A DNA stretch of 64,000 nt, from NCBI GenBank assembly GCA_036925085.1, contig JAUPFP010000008.1, positions 7,360,173 through 7,424,172 on the forward strand, in the 5' to 3' direction. Position numbers and translations under genes: made by a program. The stretch's first letter is position 1. Every line of letters starts with the position of its first letter. The stretch is from Brachycybe producta. Its lineage: Eukaryota; Arthropoda; Diplopoda; Playtdesmida; Andrognathidae. Positions 1-14,338 of the stretch are shown here, one piece after another. The notes beneath the pieces are model-generated. The model worked only from the letters and a program-made list of their open reading frames with translations, made no database searches and had not been told where the DNA came from.

Positions 1-1125
1 CCCTCGTAGCCCTTCTACTCTCCACCCTACTACGACCACCTCAACCTCATATGCTAAAGAACCATTAGGATAATAACTAGAAATTGATTTCATAGCCACG
101 TAGTACAGAGAGAGAAAAAGGGAAGTAGGGTAAAAAAAAGGGGAATAAATAAATGAGATATGGGATATTTTTATATACAGGGGGTTCATCTATGATTTCT
201 ACAGAGGCTCCATGCATACACACACACCCTTTCATTCTATTTTGCCTGGTTCCTACTACTAAATAAAACACAGGGCCTCGTTTGTTGTGATAAAAAAAAT
301 ATCATCCTCATCATATAAACTCTCACAACCTCCCTCCCCATTCTGTATTTTTACCAATCTCAAGCGAATTATTAGAGTGTAGGGAGGGATAGAATGGGTA
401 CCCTGTTACACACATACATACACTAGGCAGGGTGGGTAAATTGAAACGAGCCTCATGAGTAACATGTCACGCATCAGATAGCCCAAAAAATGTTCGGCAT
501 CGACTCACACAGAGGTCATTAAAGGAAGAGCTGTACTCTCTCTCTCTCTCTCTCTCTCCCTTTCTATGCATTCAACCAAATGACAGCTATATGGAAAAAT
601 GGAGCAAATAAAAAAAACCTTGTGTGTGTGTATGTGATATGTGAACAGCATTTGAGTCCAAATGGGGGCAGAAAAACGAGGGAGAATAAAGCCCTTAATG
701 TATCAACTGAGAACATAAAAGAGAGATGAATCCACTGAAGAATAATTTTAAAAGATAGATATTGGATTTTTTTTTTTTCTCTCTCTCTCTATCTATCTAT
801 CAATGTGTGGGGGGGGGGGAAGTGAAAGGCTAGAAAGATATGTTGAATTTGAGGGTTGGGAGGAGGGGACAAAAGGCTAGATAGCGTGTTTACTTTAATG
901 CAAACAAAACAATGGGTGCATTTGGAAGCGCTTAGTTGCGATGCCAAAAAAAAAAATATACACACAATTTCCACTGAATGTCAGTTTATTTTCAGGCTGG
1001 ATAAACTCAGCAGCGAAGACGAAAACTGATACTTCGTCAAAACGCTAACCAAGAACCAAGTCATAACGTTTATGTTTAGAAATGAGTGGCCAAGAATGGA
1101 TTTATTTGAGGCTATTTTCTACCCC

Positions 1126-1217
1126 AGGGTTTCTTAAACTGTGTTCCGCAAAACTCCGTTGAGGGCCGTGAAGGTCTTTAGAATATAGGGTTCCACATAA
1201 ATGTTTAAGAAACACCG
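1126..1217. mobile_element. Short hAT-like remnant
   Basis: The segment starts CAGGGTTTCTTAAACTGTG, resembling the terminal inverted repeats of Charlie/ZBED-type hAT elements. About 90 bp later there is an approximately complementary TTTAAGAAACAC. No clear 8-bp duplication is visible, so it is probably a deleted, decayed copy. Confidence 0.4.
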
Positions 1218-3854
1218 TATGTTAGTTACAATCCTGCGGGCGCCAGTGAACCACATGTGCGCCGCACATTACACATGATACATTTTAACCAAGAAATTAC
1301 CCAGGAATTGTTAGCTGCTACTAGCAATCATTTTACTTAGTTTGAATCATCTTCACTTACAGAAGTAACTGACATCGAATTCAAACACTGTCTGACTCTG
1401 ATGTTTTCAAATGTCCCTCTCCTCAACAAGGGTGGCCCTATCTAGTGGATTGCCCAATACTGAAGCAGCTGATAAAACCATTAAAGAAAAAGCACACACA
1501 CATCCCTACCACCACCACCCTCTCTATTATAACAATAACAATTTACAAGAAATTTATTTCCTTTCATGTTTCCAATAGTTTCAACGTACCGTACCATAAT
1601 GCACATAACATAAACCATTATACACTTTGTACGGAAACAGAGACATTTTTTTCTCTTCCTTAGCACTTCTTCAATTTCATTAACCGATAGCCTCCCCCTC
1701 AATCTCTTACTCATATCTTCAAACACAAGACCTTTTCGAAACCAGTTTAAAAGAGAGAGTTCCCAATATAAGCAAATATAAACCAACGAACGAGCTGTCT
1801 CTCTCTCTCTCTTTCCCCCCTTCAAATCAGTCTCTTTTTCCTTTTCCCATTTCCTTTTCTGGGAAACAACGACTTCCTTTTAACTATCCCTTCCCCAAAA
1901 AACACTAAATTCGAACTTCCCTTTCCATTCTAAGAAACAAAACTACATAACAAACACTACAAATCATTTTCGAGGTATCAAAACACATTATTTGCTTTAT
2001 CATTGTGTTTCTATGCAATTTCTATAATATTCTTTTTTTCTCATTTCTGTAACAACTTGAATTTGTATTTTCAAAGAATTTTAAAATGGTTTCAAATAGT
2101 AAATTATAGGTCTATAAAGCGAACATAAACCTTTTTCAGAAAGTTTGTTAGAAACTATAAAAGCTCTGGTTATGTCTATGCGTCGAACGAACGGTGATGT
2201 AAACAGTTACAGAAACGTTGTTGACGTCGTAAGACAAACTACGTAACTAAAGCATAACATCGACATAATCATATATGGTGTTATCATTACGATAATGTCT
2301 GAGCTTCTGTTTCCTTAATTAAGCATCCTTAACAATAGAAATTAAAAAAAAACAGTGCAAACTGTCACTGTGCTGCCCCCACATAACTGCCAATGAGGCC
2401 TATGAGGACATCTGGATAAACATAAAAATCTAGAACTACTAAAAGTCCGTTTCCATTCAGACTAATTTATACAGGACTCATAAGTATAAATGGAAACAAT
2501 GCTTGGTAAAAGCACAAAACATCTTCTGAAATGTCTAAAACATGTCAAGTATGGTTGGTGACTGAATTTGGGAACATGTTCTTGCATTCTATGCATTATT
2601 TCTACATACATTCCAAATTGCCTGAACAGTATGAATTTTACCCTCTTATAAAGGCATGCTAAATTTTAACTAATTAACAATAAACTTTTTATATATATTT
2701 TTTTAAATGACAGCTTTTCTTAACAACTTGACATGAAAAGCAAATTTTATTATTTTCAAAACTCCAAAAATAAAGTTTAACAACACATGGGCCATGTAGT
2801 TTATTTCCATTATGACTCCAAAAAGCTTTTTAAAGTTTCTTCTGAAAAGTGTAACATAAAAAAGCTCTGACTAAACCACTGACCACCTAGGTGAAAAATG
2901 CACCAACATGCATATAGACACTTGAAATTGAACCTTAAACTATGTATCACCCTATTAGAACCATGTCCATATAAAGAAATTATTCATTCCCACCAACACC
3001 CTTTTTTTTTTCTTCCATTTCCATCATCAACCTCAACAACCAATTGAAACTTTGACGGCTAATAGAATCCGTTCTCACTCTTTCATTATGTCTAATTTTG
3101 TAATTTACAATTTTCTAAGGTACAAGAAAAGGTCAATGGAGAAAGTTTCCTTATAACACAAACACTGATGAAACAACACATACAAAATGGTATTTCTACT
3201 TACTTTCTACATGTAAAAACTATTGTAAGAATTACACACGTAATATGCTAAACCTACGCGTCAATTTTTTTTAATTTAAAATATGAAAATAAGACGCCCT
3301 ATACTTTGTTTCTTTTTAAGTATATACCTATTTTTTTTTAAATTCTCTCAAGTTTTAACAATACACTTGGTTCCATCCCAAACGTCTAATCAACAATTCG
3401 TACAGACACCTTTTTTCTCCCCTTCCTTCCTTCCTTTAAACCAATTTCATTCATTACAACCTTTATATATTGTATAACATGATTGCGTATATGAGACTGA
3501 GTATCTCTCCATTTGTCGGCTTCATGTTTTAATTGCAAGGCACCTTTGTGACCATTACAGTAAATTGCCTGTTTCAAACACAAAAATATACGAATGACAC
3601 ATCAACAGCTGTTTTTCCAATGTGCCCCTTCCCCTTTACCTCCTACACCTCCTCCTTATTCTCTCCTATTTCAAAGCTTCAAATTTCATTTTCATACCAA
3701 ACAACCTTTTTTCTGTAACTATACAATTAAGAGATAAATAGGATGAAATATTTTTAAAAAAAATGGAGTTAAGAGTTGGGTTTTGCCATTAATTACTTTT
3801 AATGAAGTTTAGCCATACCATTTAATACTTTACATATAGTATATCAATAGTTTT

Positions 3855-4025
3855 ATTACTAAAATTGGGTCATTTTCAAAACTGAGATAGAAAGCTTATT
3901 TTGAAAGATATGAAAATAACATTAAGTTATTTTGAGCTACCCTTCCAGTTTTTAAAACACTTTCTATAGTTTCTCTTCATTTTGCACAAACTCCTCCTGA
4001 AAGACAGAATTTAATCAGAAAGTAT
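3855..4025. mobile_element. Foldback family A, one-arm copy
   Basis: Contains TTATTTTGAAAGATATGAAA, GAGCTACCCTTCCAGTTTTT and TCTCTTCATTTTGCAC, the right-arm signature of family A. Confidence 0.65.
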
Positions 4026-5812
4026 GAAGGACGTCGTTTATACTTGAAAATCACTTTAACAAAAAAGTAAAATGTAATTATTTTATTTTATTATTTTTAT
4101 GTCAAATTTTTTTTTTATTAAAAACTGGAAAGTTAATTTAGGGTCACTTCGCATAAACTGGATTATTAATTATTTATTGTGCATATAATTCATTAAAGCA
4201 CTTGTGACAGATCATTTTATGCGTGATTTTTATATTATCATACATTACAAATCTCATAAGAATCTTCCATTAAAAACATGAGATGAATTAACACCTTAAA
4301 AATATAAAAAAATGAGTTTATTTCAGGAATAGAAATAAATCTACTTTTTACTTTTAAGTTTATAGTTTAGAAAAATAAAATAACCTAAAAAGCGAGAGAG
4401 AAAAAAACTCTACACATTAATTAAACCGCTTGTTCTCTTCATTCTTAAATAAAATATAAAAAAATACTCTCAGAAATATTTCAACCCCCCCCCCCCCCAA
4501 AAAAAATACATATATAGCCTTAAATGAACAATAAAGTTGAGTGAGAAAGAGAAGAGTTATAAATTGCACATAAAATTAATGAATAATTGGCACCTTGATT
4601 ATTCAAACAATTTTTTTTTTGCTTTTTCTGTCGTTTTATCTTCTATCTCAAAAGTCAATTCAACACTTAAAGAAAAGTATAATCATCTTAAAATGAAAAT
4701 CTATATTATATATGTAGGGGGGGGGGGGGGATCTTATGATTCAAAGTCATAAACTTAAGAGAAAAAATCTCACCAAAGACAATTAAGTTTTTGAAATGAA
4801 AAAATAAATGAGAAAAAAATGAAGACGAAATAATAATTAATAGGAATAAAAAGCCTTATTAATGAAGAAAAAATGAAAAAGAGAGACAAGGTGATAAAAT
4901 ATTATCCACCAATCGTAAATAAGTCATATGTACAAGTAAAAACAACAGCAGAAAAAAAAAATAATGACAATAGAATTATATTTTTTCATTCATTTTATTT
5001 TCGTTGGTGATGTGGAAAGAAAGAAAAAAAGGAATTTCATTGAAAATCGCTTTCTCTCTCTCTCTCATCCCCTTCATTCTCCCTTTTCTGTGTCTATGCC
5101 TTTCTCTCTCTCTCTCTCTCTCTCTCTTCCTCTACAAAAACGCCATTTTCTAATTTTTAAAATTCGGAACCCCCCCCCCCCCCCCCCAAAAAAAAACAGC
5201 ATCAACTAACAATGTGGTTACCATAGTAACGCAAATTGCATCACGGCTTCAGTGGGTGGCGACCCTTCGAAAAAAACACACAAAAAAAGAGAGGAATAAT
5301 GTCTAAATATATATAAAGAAAAGGAAATAGAGAGATGAGATTTGCAGACGAGTGAAGGGAGAGAGAGAGAATGGCACACATACATACACAACATGTTCAA
5401 TCAGACACAATACACGCATATATATTCATGTATTTACATGGATTGCAGAGTCTGAATCTATCTAGATACAAAGAGGGGAGGGGGAGGGAAGGGGACACAA
5501 TACATATCAAGATTTTTTTGTTCTGAAATAACAAAAAAAAAAAAAGAGAGACAGAGAGAGGAAAAAGGAGAATAATAGGAATACTATTAAGAGATGGAAA
5601 AATTCTCACGCCATTATATGTTGAAACAGGGAAAAGAAGTGTGTCCTGAGGGGAGAGAGAAAAAAGAGAACGCAAAGCGCGTACATAATGCAATTAGATC
5701 TCATTTTTAATCCAATTTTTCGCGCTCATCAAAATCAAAATGCATAGAAAACTAAATTTGAGAAAGAGAGAGAATTCAAAGAGAAAATAGAAATTAAAAA
5801 TATGGGTGTTGA

Positions 5813-5833
5813 GGGGGGGGGGGGGGGGGGGGG
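5813..5833. repeat. Poly-G run (21 bp), example of recurrent G/C homopolymers
   Basis: Other runs of 14 or more: C at 4485-4498, 5170-5187, 45445-45462 and 61835-61852; G at 4717-4730, 12830-12848 and 56993-57012. These stand out in a strongly AT-rich sequence. Confidence 0.9.
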
Positions 5834-6687
5834 CGTTAAAAAGAAGAGGTGACTTGTGCCTCTCAGATTCGAGATTTTCATTGTTACACACATATTTGGT
5901 AACGAATAGAAAAATACACATAATAAGGGCTCTGAAGATAAGAGAGAGAACAAAAAACCACGTGCACTTGAACGCGTGTCTCTCTCCATCATGCGCGCGC
6001 ACACACACATACACAAATCATAATAACTTGCAATGCAAATAACACACGCAACAATGAGCAAGATTTATTAGGCTCAAGAGAATTAGGTTATGTATTTCTA
6101 TATCCCCATGATGCATTAAACTCAATAGTCTATATATTTCTAACTGCACAACCATACACACTCCCCCCCACCCAATCCACCATCCTCCTCCCATTAAAAG
6201 AGAATCCTATTTCCCCATCATCCTTCTTCCTCCCCTTAAACCTCTCTCCATTATGCGAAATCTCAGCCCCTAATTAATTTGATTAACATCAACAGAGATG
6301 TGAATTTTGGTTGCAAAAACCGAAAACTAATCAACAGTTTCATTTTCACAATTTTTTTTTGGAGGAGGATTGGGGGGGGGGGTTCTTTCTTTTCAAATAT
6401 AATGATAATAATAGGAGGAGGAGGAGGGGTTATTTTTGTTTTAATTTGGTCATAATTCTTTAAATCATCCCACCTAATTATTTAGAAGGCCTAATATGGA
6501 AAAATCACTAATCTAATGGATTTATGAAAATGATTATGGATCGTATAATATTAATAGCTAATGAGCTCAAAAAAATTATTACAAAGATTATTTCTTTTTA
6601 ATTGTATTCATAAAATGCAAAGCATTAAATAAAGAGTTTGAGAGTGAATTTAAATTTCATTTTTGTTAAAAAAAAATGAGGTGGATG

Positions 6688-6855
6688 TGTGTATTTGTCA
6701 TAGGCAAGAGTGCCCCAGCACTAAAATTTCGTTTTCCCCCCCGGCCCTTTTATGAGCGTTATCAATTTCAATTGGTTTGTTACTTGGTCTGATGTCATAA
6801 AAGGGCGGGGCAAACGAAATTTTAGTACTGAGCACTCTTGCCTGTGTATTTGTCA
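6688..6855. mobile_element. Foldback MITE with 13-bp flanking duplication
   Basis: The core at 6701-6842 is a near-palindrome with arms GGCAAGAGTGC...AGCACTCTTGCC. Inner arms also pair (ACTAAAATTTCGTTT with AAACGAAATTTTAGT). It is flanked on both sides by TGTGTATTTGTCA (6688-6700 and 6843-6855), a perfect 13-bp direct repeat best read as a target-site duplication. There is no coding capacity. The superfamily is not assigned. Confidence 0.8.
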
Positions 6856-7209
6856 CTATTTGATTACGTATATCATGCGATGACTATCTTCAGAAACAAA
6901 GATAATGACGTCATTCATCATCATCATCATCATCAAAAATGTCACAAATTATGCTGTTGTACAAAATGACACTCATACGCTGCCTGGTCAGCGTAATTAT
7001 ATATATGTTTGCAATGGGAAAACAGCAGACAATTACTATTATTATCGGTCCTATTCTTAAGGAATTGCAAAAAATCTTACAAAACTTAGCATTTAAAATA
7101 ACGTTTTTTTTTCTTTCCACAATATAAAGCCTGGAACACACATGCTGAATTCTGCCAAGAAATGATGCACTTTATTTTATGTATTCACACGTCAATGTAG
7201 ACAAATTGT

Positions 7210-7222
7210 GCGCCCTCTATTG
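7210..7222 (-). promoter_or_regulatory. CTCF-like core motif
   Basis: On the minus strand it reads CAATAGAGGGCGC, a partial CTCF core match. Confidence 0.3.
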
Positions 7223-7741
7223 AGTAAGAAAAACACTATACACACACAAACAGATTCATTTCATTGTGATGTTATATGTGTCCTGTTGATTGGTCTAGAT
7301 TTTAGACAGAAAATTTTACAACGAAAAAAGTTGAGATTTGTTCAACTGGTTTTTCAAGAAATTTCTGTTTACTTTAGACGGAAAATTCTCTCATTTTAAT
7401 AATACTTTTTTAATAATTTTCTGCGCGGAATTCCGCATGTGTGTTCGAGGCTATCACCTTACACTTTTAACTGTTACAACCATGATTCTAACATTAGTTT
7501 CTCACTCCTTCACAAACTTCCTCGAGAGGACGGAACACCTAACTAACTATATTCCAATAAAATTAGAAAATGGACATTCTGTTCCTCAACATTAACAATT
7601 GGTATAATAATAATCTTTCACATATGAATATATTATTGTGGTAGCCTTATAGAACTGTTATTAGAACACACATAGGTGGTCTTTCTGAAGGAAACCACTA
7701 AAATGAAATAAAAAAATATATATTCAGACAAGTATTGGAAA

Positions 7742-7782
7742 TAAGGGAGGGTGGTAAGGGAGGGTGGTAAGGGTGGGGTGAT
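7742..7782 (+). repeat. Tandem TAAGGGAGGGTGG repeat
   Basis: Two and a half tandem copies of a roughly 14-bp unit, G-rich on the plus strand. Confidence 0.8.
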
Positions 7783-10700
7783 GGTCAAGGCATCGTTCTT
7801 TTCAGGAATTGCACGTGCACTGAATCCATATAAGCATATTTCTCTTGGTACAAAATCAGTAATTGTTCTCTCTTTAAGTAGAAAAGAGGAGATCTGATAT
7901 TTTGGTTGCTGTTGGCCAATCACCCTCTTCAACAGAAAGAATGAACCAAAAAAAAGTCCTTTGTTTATTATTGTTATCATCCAAAGGAAATATCTCTCTT
8001 CCATCAAGAGATACTAGAACATAACAACTAACTCTCTCCCAAATATTAGATTCGAAGTCTGAAAAGCACCCCTTAGGGCCCATACAAGAGACAGCTGAAT
8101 GCCAATTTCAACAAAGATGATATCTCGCCATTTGTCATATAAGGGGAGAGGGGGAGGGGGAGAAAGAATTCCTACTCTTTTCTTCACCCTCCTCTCAGTC
8201 CCTCCCTTCACTTATTTAGCACCCCCTACAACACTCATTTGCACTTCTATTTTAACTTGAACCCTACTCATATTTTTCTATCCCACTTCAAACAACAAAT
8301 CTCCCCAACTTTCCTTGTTTCCCCCTCATCCACCACCACCTCCTCACAAACACCACTGTGTGTAACGTCTTAAAAGTAACTATATCACTTTGTAATATTG
8401 AACCCGCCATGGCGCCACGTGGGAAACCTCCCAATGCCCTCTCCCCTTATATATTCCTCTTTTTTTCCCCTCTTCAAACAATTATGTCCTGTCCCACAAT
8501 ATTATCTTCTCTCCCTATTCCTCTCCATCAAGATTCCCCCCCTTCAAGGCTTATTTTCTGTTTCAAACCTTCTCAAGTCTTTTCCCCTTACCATTCCTAC
8601 CCACATTTTAAAATGTACAATGTATGCTGCAGCAGACTTTTTCAAACAAAGGTTTTTCTTTTCCACGAAAAAAAAACCTGTATCCAACAACAACATCCTA
8701 AAAATTCTTGGGGTATTTTTCCACCCCACGTCTATCTACAGTAAGCATCCTCTTAAATTATGTCTCAAGAAATTAAGAACTAAATAGGCAATGGGAGTCG
8801 ATTTTACTACTTGTTCAAAAACCCAACTTTTATCTATGATTCTATTTCCACCCATACTCATTTAAAGAAAAAATTGGACACAAATCATTGAGAAAGAAAC
8901 AGGGGGAGAGAAGAAGAAGAAAAAAAAGGAAGGATGGGGGGAGAATGAAAAAAGATCAGTGCTGCTTTTACACACATGCCTGAACTTCCATAAAAATCAA
9001 TGCATTGTGGATAAAAGGGCCTATTTGAAAATGTTATTTTTCTATTGAAAGTGATGGCTATGTGCTACAAAAGAATAGAAGCAGAACTGATAATATAAAA
9101 TTTGGAATTCTGGGGGAGTTGGTTAGGAGAGGGAGAGAAAGTGAAATGTGCCTTCTCGTCGTCATATCATAAAGAGTAGACCGGAAAAGAGGCCGCATTA
9201 TTCATTGCACATCACATTCTGAAATGACTGAATGGAAAAGCAAGTCCTCCTCCTCCCCCATAAAACCGGAAGGAAAAGTGGCCAGTCGTGCACAAAGAGC
9301 AAAAGAGAGATGCTTCACAGGATTAGGGCATCACTCGTCAGCATCATTCGCTCACTTTTTTTTCATGTCAACCTTCCTGCCCCCCCCCCCCCCTCTTTCC
9401 CCTTTTTCTTTTTTGAAAATTATTTTTCCATTTATAAAGATGAAATTCTGCTATCTGTGGTTCTTTTTTGGTAATTAACACTGGTGCAAAATCATGAAAG
9501 CGGAAAAACAAAATCAGCTTCAAAAATCCCTCCTTTGCAATATCATCATGAACAAAAAAACAGAAGGGGGAATGAAAAGAGACCTAACCCTAGGCCCCCC
9601 TCAACCTCACTATAGGCTGTTTCCAAGTTAGATCTATTCATTTCCTAATCCTTGTGCATGCTGCATCTAATGACACTGCATATTGAGAGGTAGGGGGAGC
9701 TTGCCTCCCTCCCCCTCCTTTTTATATATCCACTCCTGTTTCAATGCATTCCTATCTCTCTCCCCCTCACCCCCATCAAATCATTCCCCTATTCTTCTTA
9801 TCAGGCTTTAACATAAAATAGGCCCACCTCTCATGAGAATTTTCTTCTAAATCCTCTCTTCCCTCCCCCCCTCTCTCTCTTTCCTGTTATTCACCATTAT
9901 AAATGTCAGCCCACCCAATCGAAAGAATACTCAGGGGGATTTAACAATGTGACCACACAGACCACTGGTCTCTCTCTTTTCAAATCTAACTCCCCTAGTT
10001 CAGATGGGCTGATGGCAAAACCCATTCAATTGAAACTAACACGGTTTCTCTAATCCTCATGACTCCCCCAGGGTGAATATTGTCATTCGACCTCAACCTA
10101 GTTCCCCCCCCCTCCCTTTTTCTGGAATAACAGATGGCAACCTATTTGGATGACACTCTATAGAAGGTGGTGGGGTGGGGTGGAGTGTGGCGAGGGAACC
10201 AACAAAAAAAAACTTTTCAAAAAGTTGCAGTAGGAGATTGAAAGCAAGAAAAGATGGGGTCGGGTGGGGGGAGAAATTGAAGGTTGGTGATCCTCTCTCC
10301 CCCTCTTCCCCTCATGTTTTTGCTTAATTTCTCTTTATTCTCCTCCCCCTTAACCACCCCTCATATGTCTATCTTTCGCATCGTTTATTCTCAGGAAACA
10401 ATAGTTTCTCAACTACCCCCCACCCACCTCCACCTTAGTCCCCCTCACCTTATATAGCTAAAAGGGTGCGTTAAGCATAATAGGAAGGGGAGAAGATTAT
10501 TCTAGCTTTTTTTTTTTCCATAGCAGACTTTGGGCCTGTCAATCAAAGTAAGACTCAACACCCTCTCCATGAATGAAATCATCCAATCGTTGAAGCCACC
10601 GTCCGAGAGAAGAAGAAAAAATATCCTTGAGTCTTCATTCACCTGGTGCAAGGAAGCAGAAAACTAAACCTGCAATTGGTTGCAGCCTTTATTTTGATGG

Positions 10701-13700
10701 ACAGTTGGAATGCCACCACCCATTAAAATAGTTTTAAGTGGGTGGTGTGGTGATGATGGTGGTAAAGGGGGGAGGTTAGAGGAGGAGGAGATGAAATTGT
10801 GCGGTTTGTTCTGGCTCAGTGGGTCGCCAAACGATCCATTGTTGGGAGCCCACAAAGCCTACCAAGAGGTCACATCTGACAGGCATAGAAATAGAAAGAG
10901 AGAAAGACCATCTCATTTCTATCTTTCTCTCTCCCCCCCCCTATAAAATCCCCCTTTAGATTTAATACATTCCCTCCCCCCCCATCACCCTCTCCCCTTT
11001 GCATGCATTATAGTTCATCTCATGCTTTAATGATTATGTTAGTTTCACATGGCAGTTTTGCTCCAACAGCACCTCCTCCTCCTCCTCCTTAGTGACCGTT
11101 TGCATTTTTAAAACTATTATGTTGACTTTGAAAAAAGGGGTGAAAAAGGAGGCTAAGAGGGGGGGGGGAGGGGGTGGAATGTTGGTTAGAGAGTACATAA
11201 CAAAAGCCGTTCATTAAATCTTCACAACAATAGTTTTTTTTATGATTAAACTCACTATAACAAAATAGATTTTTTCCCTTAGGGGAGGAAAAGAGGATTA
11301 AGGGAGGGAGGGAATTAAGAGCCACGTATAATAATAAAAACAAAAATATTTAATCTAAAACTAGGCTTGTAAAAATTTATATTACAAACTGTAGAATAAT
11401 CAAAAAATTATTTAAAACAAAAATTTTTAAGAGGCCAAGGTCCCACATACAGGAAAAAAAATTCTAAAAGATCACATACACACATGCTGTAAAAGAATCG
11501 CACTAAATCCCACTTTGTAAGACATTTATCAGAAGCGTCATTGTTATCTTTTGTGTGGAAACAAACACAGAAATATAATAGAACCATTATTATTCTGAGT
11601 CTGTTCTGGTGGCTTTTCAGCATGTGTGATCCAGTCCTAATAATATTTGATAGAATGTATGTAGAAAAAGATGGCGTCTCTTTTCTGTCACATAAAATTA
11701 CACATTGTTTCATTTGCGGAAAGAGTGACACAATGGCGAAAAAAACTTCATTTTTCAGTAAAGTGTTTAAAGATTTCAATTGAAATAAAATTCCTTAATT
11801 TTATATCGACATAAGTAGCTATTAATAAGAGAAATAATAATTGAGTTATTTTTCTTTGCGAGTCAATTTTCACAAGTATTTTCAAAATCGACAAATTTTG
11901 ACTATTCTCATAAATGAGCGATATTATCAGCCAATGAGAAAGCGTCCTTAAGGCGCATTATTCTTTAGGGGCTCCTTACCCTATTCTTTTTCCCCTCTTC
12001 TAAAGAAAAAAACTCAAAAATTGTCCTTGAAGTGTTTTGTTTTCTATTGTAATGTGTGAGAACCCATGCAAAGGGAAAGTAGAAATGAACAGGAAACTGA
12101 TTGTTTTCTTCTTCTTCTCCGAATGTGAGATCCAAGCTTTAAATATTCAGCATTATTTTTGTTTCTAATCAAATAATGAATTTTTATGAGTGTTTTTTTA
12201 ATATTTTAAATAATTCTTCATAATTCGTAAAAAAAATCCATTTTTAAACAATACAACTAAACTGCCAATTAAGCAACTTAATAAGATAATCGAATTTTCT
12301 GTTTGTAAAAAAGTTGTTTTTCCATAAAAGTCTCCCTATATTTTTAACCACCCTCTTTTTTGAGAATAAAATAACAGCTTGTAGAATACGATATTTTAGC
12401 CTCTCCCCCCCTTTCTCCCCTCTTTCATTAGACGGCGCTTCGAGCAATGGCCCACATCACAAGGGGGCCTCCTTCCCCTCCTCCTCCTCCTCTCTGCACA
12501 TGTGTACAAAAAAGGTTGAACTTCAAACACCCCCTTTATTATTATTAAAAATAGACAACGGTTTTCGATAACGAAAAAAAAAACAACAAGGGGCTGAGAG
12601 AGTTGAGGGGAATGAATTGGGAAGACGGGTGGGATGGGTTGCAAAACAGGTCTGGGGCCACAGGCGTCAGACCGAGGAGCAAGCACGTGTAGATGATGCC
12701 CCCTTCTCCTCCCCCCTATCATCTCATTTCCTCCCCCCCCCTCCCTTATCCTCTCTCGTATTCTTGACAAGCGAAAAACATCAACAAGTAATAAAGCGTG
12801 AATGTTGGAGAAATTACAAAAGAGCTGAAGGGGGGGGGGGGGGGGGGGAGGGGGGAGACGATCAAGATGAAAATGATGGAGAGAGTGAGTGAGGTGCACG
12901 TTTTGAGAATAAATAGCTAAGGGGAGGGGAGAGGAGGGGTGCATAATAGACAGAAAGAGAGACAACAAGCTGTGAAGAGTATAGAAAAATGGGAGGAGAG
13001 GGGGGGGGGGGAGAAACTAACAGCCATTGAGTGGGCTCATTATTTTGTTCGCCTTCTTCTTCATTCAATGGGGGTATTAAAAATAAAATCTGCCCCCAAC
13101 TAACAAAAAAGCACCCTATGTTTTTCCACCCTCAAAGAATTCGTTTTGCAGGTAAACAAAGGAAGTAACAACAACACAAAAAAAAATAGTAAATTATTCT
13201 TTTACCTAAATAGATATTCCCCCTTCTCCCCTTTCTATTTTTCTTCCCACTCATCATTCTCCCTCTCCCCCCCCCCGTTTTTTTAACATGTGTAATAAAA
13301 CAAAAAAAAAGTTTCCCCAGGCGAAAAATACAAAATAATTTAATGCCAAAAACAGGAGAAAATATTTTAACGAGAAATTCTTTGCAATCATTTTTTCAAA
13401 ATAAAATATATGTAGACAACAAACACGGTGAAGGGATTCACATTTAATTCAAGATTTTTCCTCATTTGGGACACTGTCTACTACATTAATGTTTTATTTT
13501 AATATATATGCATCTTTCAAGTAATACTTTTTCATGTATTCTAAGGGTTAAGAGGGGCCCCGCCGACCACCCACATATAGAAAAACGCCACACAAAAAAG
13601 CGCGACTGAAAATGGAATTTATCTAATATGAAAAAGAAAAAAAAGTTGAAACAAATTCAGTCTTTTTTTTTTTCTGCTTATTTTCTGCCGTCTTATGGAA

Positions 13701-14295
13701 GATTTCACAAACATATTGACTATCATTTTGTAAGGTATTCAGAAGAAGCGCCGTATATCTTTCAGTACAAAGGACCATTGAAATATTCTTATTTTTTTGT
13801 TTTCTGCTGGTTTTTCCAAAAGGGTTTTTTCAGCATGTGTGATTTTTCCCCTACTTTCTACTTATAAAATTACTTTTGAGTCACCTTAAACGCCCGCATA
13901 TAGACACGTGCATTGAACGAGAACGTCATCTTGTAGCAACTATGTTAACTAGAAGGGAATTATAAAGTTCTTATTAAATGAGGTTGAGTAGCACCACCTC
14001 AAAAAAGAGCAATGACTGACACCACGGTTACATTTGAAAACGACTATCTTTTGCAGAAAACATCCCTAAAATACACCCAGGTTTGAACCACGCCTCTTCG
14101 CATGACATTGTCACGTTTCTTAACATGGTGTTTAGGAATATATGGCCCTGTGGTATGTGGCCTGCCGCCTGAGTATATACTTGAACCGATTCATATATTC
14201 CGAACAGAATGACCAGATGATACAGTCTGATCCCCAAAAAATCTGATGGTAAACAGTAAACACATGAAGGCCTATCATGGTCTCATAATGGCCTG

Positions 14296-14338
14296 AACAT
14301 CGATATAACACATAATCGATATATATGTATATATCGAT
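14296..14338. repeat. Short hairpin with ATCGAT motifs
   Basis: CATCGATATA and TATATCGATG pair at the ends of a 43-bp segment. Several further ATCGAT motifs lie between 14590 and 14625. Confidence 0.6.

Noticed and set aside
1338-1440. Minus-strand segment with a GTAAGTGAAG donor and an open frame
   Set aside because: No acceptor of quality and no match to Groucho; it lies near a hAT-like remnant and may be transposon-derived or chance.
12396-12968. Longest open reading frame (190 codons, minus strand)
   Set aside because: Pro/Arg/Gly/Ser-rich translation of C- and T-rich tracts including a 19-bp homopolymer; no domain, no splice context.
14028-14237. 69-codon minus-strand frame with ordinary composition
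   Set aside because: No recognisable family, no splice signals in phase with the flanking Groucho exon, and the length is not unusual for chance.
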